A DNA stretch of 64,000 bases, taken from JAYUJH01 sp043765375 (GTDB lineage: Bacteria > Pseudomonadota > Alphaproteobacteria > Rickettsiales > UBA998). A program made the translations under genes and the position numbers. The notes below the pieces were generated by a model. That model was not told the DNA's origin, did no database searches, and saw only the letters and a list, made by a program, of their open reading frames with translations. The stretch spans positions 1 to 64,000 of the forward strand of contig JAYUJH010000041.1 in assembly GCA_043765375.1 (NCBI GenBank), in the 5' to 3' direction. This document shows positions 60,493 to 64,000 of the stretch, piece by piece (position 1 is the first letter of the stretch; the number at the start of each line of letters is the position of its first letter).

Positions 60493-61275
60493 TTACCAGT
60501 CACCGCAATAATTTTGCAATAATGTTAAGCCCGCCAAAGCTGCGGTATCAGCTCGCATGATTCGCTTGCCCATGTTGAGTGGGTGCATGAACGGAAATTG
60601 CTTAAATAATGCGAACTCAGATGCAGAAAATCCACCTTCGGGCCCAATTAGTAGGGCGAGTGGCGGGTTCATATTATGCAATAAATCTGAGGCTACCCTG
60701 CCTTGCCCTGACTCATCACCATAAATTAATGGACGGATATTTGGTTTTTCATTTAGGTTGTCATTTAGGTTTTCATTAGGGTTGGTATCTGGATTTTCAT
60801 TTGACCAATCATAAAGTAACTGCTCCAATGTTTGATATTGCAGCACTTGCGGCACATCAACCCGCCCTGATTGCTCGGCTGCTTCAATTGCGTGGGCTTG
60901 CAACCGCTCCACATTAACCCGCCCTAAAATAGTGCGTTCAGTTTTGATTGGCAATAAGCGTGAAACTCCAAGCTCGGTTGCTTTTTCCACCAAAAAATCA
61001 ATCCGCCCCGCTTTAATGGGAGCAAATGCAAGCCATATATCGGGTGATGAGGTTTGAGGCAAAGTTTGTTCTGTCACTCGCACATTCACTTCTTTTTTGC
61101 TGATTTGAGTAATTTTTGCTAGCCATTCACCGCTAATTCCATCAAATAAATGTAAATGCGCATCAATTTTTAGGCGCATAACATGTTGAGCGTAATGCGA
61201 CTGTGCTTGCGTTAAGGCGAACTCTGCTCCAAATGATAGTGGCACATTTTCAATATATAATCTTATTTTTTGCAT
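60493..61275 (-). CDS. rsmE: 16S rRNA m3U1498 methyltransferase RsmE
   Basis: RsmE methylates N3 of U1498 in 16S rRNA using SAM. The protein has the N-terminal PUA-like part (HYAQHVMRLKIDAHLHLFDG) and the SPOUT knot with LLIGPEGGFSASEF and LGKRIMRADTAALAGLTLLQ. I prefer ATG 61275 (260 residues, GGAAA site upstream) over ATG 61290. An Asn/Glu/Pro-rich loop (about 160-185) comes from a 12-bp x5 repeat at 60742-60802. Confidence 0.93.
   Translation of the reverse strand: MQKIRLYIENVPLSFGAEFALTQAQSHYAQHVMRLKIDAHLHLFDGISGEWLAKITQISKKEVNVRVTEQTLPQTSSPDIWLAFAPIKAGRIDFLVEKATELGVSRLLPIKTERTILGRVNVERLQAHAIEAAEQSGRVDVPQVLQYQTLEQLLYDWSNENPDTNPNENLNDNLNEKPNIRPLIYGDESGQGRVASDLLHNMNPPLALLIGPEGGFSASEFALFKQFPFMHPLNMGKRIMRADTAALAGLTLLQNYCGDW
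60742..60802. repeat. 12-bp tandem repeat in rsmE
   Basis: About five 12-bp units encode NENP, DTNP, NENL, NDNL and NEKP in a surface loop of RsmE. Confidence 0.8.
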
Positions 61276-61337
61276 TATAGCATTTTCCATTTTTGTTTAT
61301 ATGACATTTTCCTGCGGGTTCGCAAGTGCGCACGTAT

Positions 61338-61401
61338 TATAGTGCTTCCGAATAATTTTTGGACACTATGTGGCAAAAATTATTTGGACAAAAGCACTAT
61401 A
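61338..61401. repeat. 64-bp palindromic element with TATAGTGCTT ends
   Basis: Outer arms TATAGTGCTT and AAGCACTATA are perfect (10 bp), inner arms AATAATTTTTG and CAAAAATTATT are perfect (11 bp). It looks like a MITE- or REP-type hairpin. Confidence 0.85.
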
Positions 61402-61412
61402 AATCATATGTT

Positions 61413-61462
61413 TATAGTCATTCCGAAAAAAAATTGAACAATTTTTATTCGGAATGACTATA
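61413..61462. repeat. 50-bp palindromic element with TATAGTCATTCCGAA ends
   Basis: A perfect 15-bp inverted repeat, TATAGTCATTCCGAA (61413-61427) and its complement (61448-61462), encloses a 20-bp AT-rich centre. The ends resemble those of the neighbouring 64-bp element (TATAGT...TTCCGAA). Confidence 0.88.
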
Positions 61463-61627
61463 ATTATACGCTTACGCCTTACTCACCTTGCAAAATACAA
61501 TCTAAATAAAAAGCGAAAAAGCTGTAAGTTCATCATTAAACCATTTTTTTGCAAAAATAAATTGCTAATTTGAGTTCATATATTTAATATCTATTTTCTA
61601 ATAATTCATAACCCCCTTAAAATATAT

Positions 61628-62908
61628 ATGCGATTTTCACAAAGCCTTATCCCACTAATTAAAGAAACGCCTTCAGAAGCGAAAATTGCCTCGCATCGTT
61701 TGATGTTGCGCTCGGGAATGGTGCGTCAACATTCAGCGGGGATTTATAGCTGGTTACCGTTGGGGTTGCGGGTGTTGAATAAAGTTTCCAACATTATTCG
61801 TGAGGAGATGAACAAAGCTGGGGCAGTGGAATTGCTAATGCCAACCATGCAACCAATTGAATTATGGGAAGAATCAGGGCGGGGTGGCTATGGCACGGAA
61901 ACGCTCAAAGCGGTGGATAGGCACGACCGCACTATGATTTATGGCCCAACACATGAGGAAGTTATCACCGATTTATTCCGCCGTAGTGTGAAATCATATA
62001 AAGCATTGCCTTTGAACTTATATCAGATTCAATGGAAGTTTCGTGATGAAATCCGTCCACGGTTTGGCGTGATGCGGGGGCGGGAGTTTTTGATGAAAGA
62101 TGCTTATACTTTTTCGGAAGATGGAGATTCGCATCAGGCTTTATATGATAATATGTATGCAACATATTTTCGTATTTTTAGGCGCATGGGGTTGCAGGTA
62201 ATCCCGTTTAAGGCGGATACTGGTATGATTGGTGGTGACCAAAGCCATGAGTTTCAAGTGGTTGCTGGCACAGGCGAGAGCGACATTTATTATGATAGAA
62301 AATTGGAGCAGTTAATAGCAGCGGAAGAATTGGATATTGATGCAATTCGTGCAAGCTATTCGGCGGCGGACGAAAAGCATGTTGCAAGCGAATGTGGTGT
62401 TGCGAGTGATGATTTGGTGGCAGCGAGAGGGATTGAAGTTGGGCATATATTTTATTTTGCGGATAAATATTCCAAAGCGATGAAAGCGATGATAAAAAAT
62501 GCGCAAGGCGAGGAAGTTCCTGTGATGATGGGGGCGCATGGAATTGGCGTTTCTCGGTTGCTTGGTGCAATCATTGAGGTTCATCACGATGAGAAGGGGA
62601 TTTTGTGGCCAGAATCAGTTGCGCCATTCAAAGTTGGATTGATTAATATTCGCCAAGGTGACGTGGTCTGTGACGCATTTGCTAATGAAGTTTATGCTGA
62701 ATTAAATAAGGCGGGAATTGAGGTGCTATATCATGATACGGACGAGCGAGCAGGGGGCAAGTTTGCCGCAATGGAATTAATCGGAGTGCCGTGGCAAGTG
62801 GTGGTTGCGCCAAACTCAGCGCAAATGCGCAATATTGAATTGAAATGTCGCAAAAGCGGTGAAACTCAATTGCTTGATTTGAGTGAGTTGATTGCGAAGA
62901 TGATTTGA
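61628..62908 (+). CDS. proS: Prolyl-tRNA synthetase (short alphaproteobacterial type)
   Basis: ProS charges tRNA-Pro. The 426-residue protein is the short form without the editing insertion typical of longer bacterial ProRS. Class II motifs are visible: HSAGIYSWLPLGLRVLNKV (motif 1 region), FRDEIRPRFGVMRGREFLMKD (motif 2), GIGVSRLLGAIIE (motif 3), and a C-terminal anticodon-binding domain (DERAGGKFAAMELIGVPWQVVV). The usual lolC/lolE neighbour is not present. Confidence 0.96.
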   Translation: MRFSQSLIPLIKETPSEAKIASHRLMLRSGMVRQHSAGIYSWLPLGLRVLNKVSNIIREEMNKAGAVELLMPTMQPIELWEESGRGGYGTETLKAVDRHDRTMIYGPTHEEVITDLFRRSVKSYKALPLNLYQIQWKFRDEIRPRFGVMRGREFLMKDAYTFSEDGDSHQALYDNMYATYFRIFRRMGLQVIPFKADTGMIGGDQSHEFQVVAGTGESDIYYDRKLEQLIAAEELDIDAIRASYSAADEKHVASECGVASDDLVAARGIEVGHIFYFADKYSKAMKAMIKNAQGEEVPVMMGAHGIGVSRLLGAIIEVHHDEKGILWPESVAPFKVGLINIRQGDVVCDAFANEVYAELNKAGIEVLYHDTDERAGGKFAAMELIGVPWQVVVAPNSAQMRNIELKCRKSGETQLLDLSELIAKMI

Positions 62909-62987
62909 ATATGGGTTTGGCTGTGGTTTTTGCAAAAAACGTCAATAATCGGTTTGTGAATTAGGTTGAAATTATTTGCGATAAATT

Positions 62988-63032
62988 GTTGCCGCTATCT
63001 ATGTTGCCACTATCTATGTTGCTACTATCTAT
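62988..63032. repeat. 15-bp x3 tandem repeat between proS and the HTH gene
   Basis: GTTGCCGCTATCTAT, GTTGCCACTATCTAT and GTTGCTACTATCTAT follow one another outside any gene, showing that the 15-bp unit is not only a matter of reading frame. Confidence 0.92.
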
Positions 63033-63086
63033 CGCAATATAATCATCATTGAACTATAAACCAGTTATAATCGTCAATATACTGCC

Positions 63087-63515
63087 TTATGATGCGGCTT
63101 GAACTTCCTGCTCGGCGAATGAACGAATTAAATCAGCAAAACGCTTGCGAGTTTTTTCATCTTTAATGCTATAATATGAGCGCACTAACTCCAAAGTTTC
63201 ACGGCTATATATTTCATCATATTGATAACCAGCTTCTTCTTCAGCAGCTCTCGCACTGATATATGACGTTGACGGGTTATTATCATTGGCTTGATAATCC
63301 ATTCCTTCAAAGAAATGCGCAACTGGTGCATTAAATGCTTTGCTAAACTCATATAATCGGCTGGAAGCAATGCGATTTGCCCCTCGTTCATATTTTTGGA
63401 TTTGCTGGAAACTTATTCCCAACATTTTTCCAACTGCATCTTGGCTTAAGCCAAGCATAATTCGCTTTTCGCGCAATTTGTTACCAACAAAAACATCAAC
63501 AGGGTGGTGGGACAT
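63087..63515 (-). CDS. XRE-family helix-turn-helix regulator
   Basis: The 142-residue protein has an N-terminal Cro/C1-type HTH (about 10-65; VGNKLREKRIMLGLSQDAVGKMLGISFQQIQKYERGANRI) and a C-terminal helical region (DEIYSRETLELVRSYYSIKDEKTRKRFADLIRSFAEQE). This matches a regulator conserved across alphaproteobacteria, often linked to the CtrA network. The target is not evident from context. Confidence 0.9.
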   Translation of the reverse strand: MSHHPVDVFVGNKLREKRIMLGLSQDAVGKMLGISFQQIQKYERGANRIASSRLYEFSKAFNAPVAHFFEGMDYQANDNNPSTSYISARAAEEEAGYQYDEIYSRETLELVRSYYSIKDEKTRKRFADLIRSFAEQEVQAAS

Positions 63516-63856
63516 AAGCTTAACTATACCTATATTTGAATTATATTAATTTTATTTACCAAGCAATTAAACTAAATTATTTTCATACTCAAGTAACTTT
63601 TGTACTCAAATGATTTTCAGAATTGAAAAATATTTAGACTTTACTGCAATAAGTTAAATATATTATAATTTTTGTATCATGTCACGCAATTTATTCATAA
63701 TAGTTGCATATTGAAACAAAACTTTAACAAAACTTTAGGACTTCCGCATAATTATGTCTGTGGATATTGTTATTTCTACTGTTGCTTGCGAAAATCAGAA
63801 CGCAACTTAATCAGAACGCAACCTAATAAAAATCAGCAAAGGGGTTATAAAATAAC
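63516..63856. other. 341-bp AT-rich intergenic region
   Basis: It separates the divergent HTH gene and a partial gene at the window end. It contains a 16-bp x2 tandem repeat AATCAGAACGCAACTT/AATCAGAACGCAACCT at 63793-63824. No gene or clear promoter is visible. Confidence 0.6.
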
Positions 63857-64000
63857 ATGAATGAACAAAATATCTATGAGTTGGAGCAGTATTTTTCGCA
63901 ATTAATTGAGAAATCTTTGGGGGATTTGCGTGAAGATTTGCTTGATAAAATGAATGAGTTATTGCAAAATCTGAATGGTGCGCCAGATTTTCAAGCGGAT
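63857..64000 (+). CDS. Start of an unknown protein, cut by the window end
   Basis: From ATG 63857 the frame is open to the last base (48 residues). The visible part is acidic and helical (IYELEQYFSQLIEKSLGDL, then LREDLLDKMNELLQNLNGA) and could form a coiled coil. The ribosome site is a distant AAAGGGG. The family is unknown. Confidence 0.55.
   Translation, partial: MNEQNIYELEQYFSQLIEKSLGDLREDLLDKMNELLQNLNGAPDFQAD

Larger units (their letters stand above)
61291..61627. other. 337-bp divergent intergenic region with two palindromes
   Basis: Between divergent rsmE and proS no gene is visible. It holds two adjacent palindromic elements (61338-61401 and 61413-61462) and AT-rich flanks that must contain both promoters. 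Confidence 0.7.

Overview
The window reads as one contiguous, AT-rich stretch of a free-living, flagellated alphaproteobacterial chromosome. Several features point to that class. The flagellar block runs fliF-fliG-fliH-fliN-flbD-flhA with a Caulobacter-type FlbD activator. A Mic60-like gene is joined to hemY, and glyA sits near nrdR. There is a short alphaproteobacterial-type proS, an orphan gene for the large RcGTA gp15-type tail protein, and an adrenodoxin-type ferredoxin near a ferredoxin-NADP reductase. I cannot name a genus. No rRNA, CRISPR array or intact insertion sequence is visible. One tRNA gene (Phe, GAA) is present.

Layout. 1-2.7 kb: end of a flagellar filament cluster (FlaG-like fragment, fliD, fliS). 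2.8-5.9 kb (minus): glyA, an unknown two-gene cassette, then nrdR. 6.1-8.5 kb: two unusual genes, one L,D-transpeptidase-like and one with a hydrolase-like domain. 8.7-13.4 kb: sucA, bcp, proA. 13.5-21.5 kb (minus): gap, an unknown gene, an ABC-2 permease, a two-component system, type I secretion ABC and HlyD genes, and SCO1. 21.6-25.4 kb: a small CCGSGC membrane protein, a glyoxalase II, a small charged protein under a near-consensus Fur box, and transketolase. 25.7-29.9 kb: the GTA gp15-type gene and a small unknown gene. 30.1-32.5 kb: galU-ugd for UDP-glucuronate. 32.9-37.5 kb: a YihY/BrkB-family gene, the Kdo/LPS-transport run kdsD-lptC-lptA-lptB, and an unknown gene. 37.7-45.1 kb (minus): flagellar export, switch and MS-ring operon. 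45.5-50.4 kb: ferredoxin reductase, two unknown genes, ferredoxin, truA, a brnTA toxin-antitoxin, pheA and tRNA-Phe. 50.5-58.5 kb: Mic60-like gene, hemY, and a gltB swollen by insertions. 58.6-62.9 kb: a second copy of the unknown two-gene cassette, an SDR, rsmE and proS. 63.1-64 kb: an HTH regulator and the start of a further gene.

Three themes stand out. (1) Two distantly similar two-gene cassettes are inserted in housekeeping operons at 3229-4534 and 58565-59683; each has a soluble protein with a GLN[YF] core followed by a one-span membrane coiled-coil protein. A third unknown membrane coiled-coil gene interrupts the reductase-ferredoxin pair. (2) Short-unit tandem duplication is pervasive. 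The commonest unit is 15 bp, found in sucA, brkB, lptB, the Mic60-like gene, gltB (several times) and between genes. An 18-bp x5 array fills the fliG-fliF gap, and a TAGGGTT array lies between two convergent genes. (3) Palindromic dispersed repeats occur between and inside genes. In gltB they flank an in-frame, decayed DUF559 endonuclease domain, so a mobile module appears to be translated as part of glutamate synthase.
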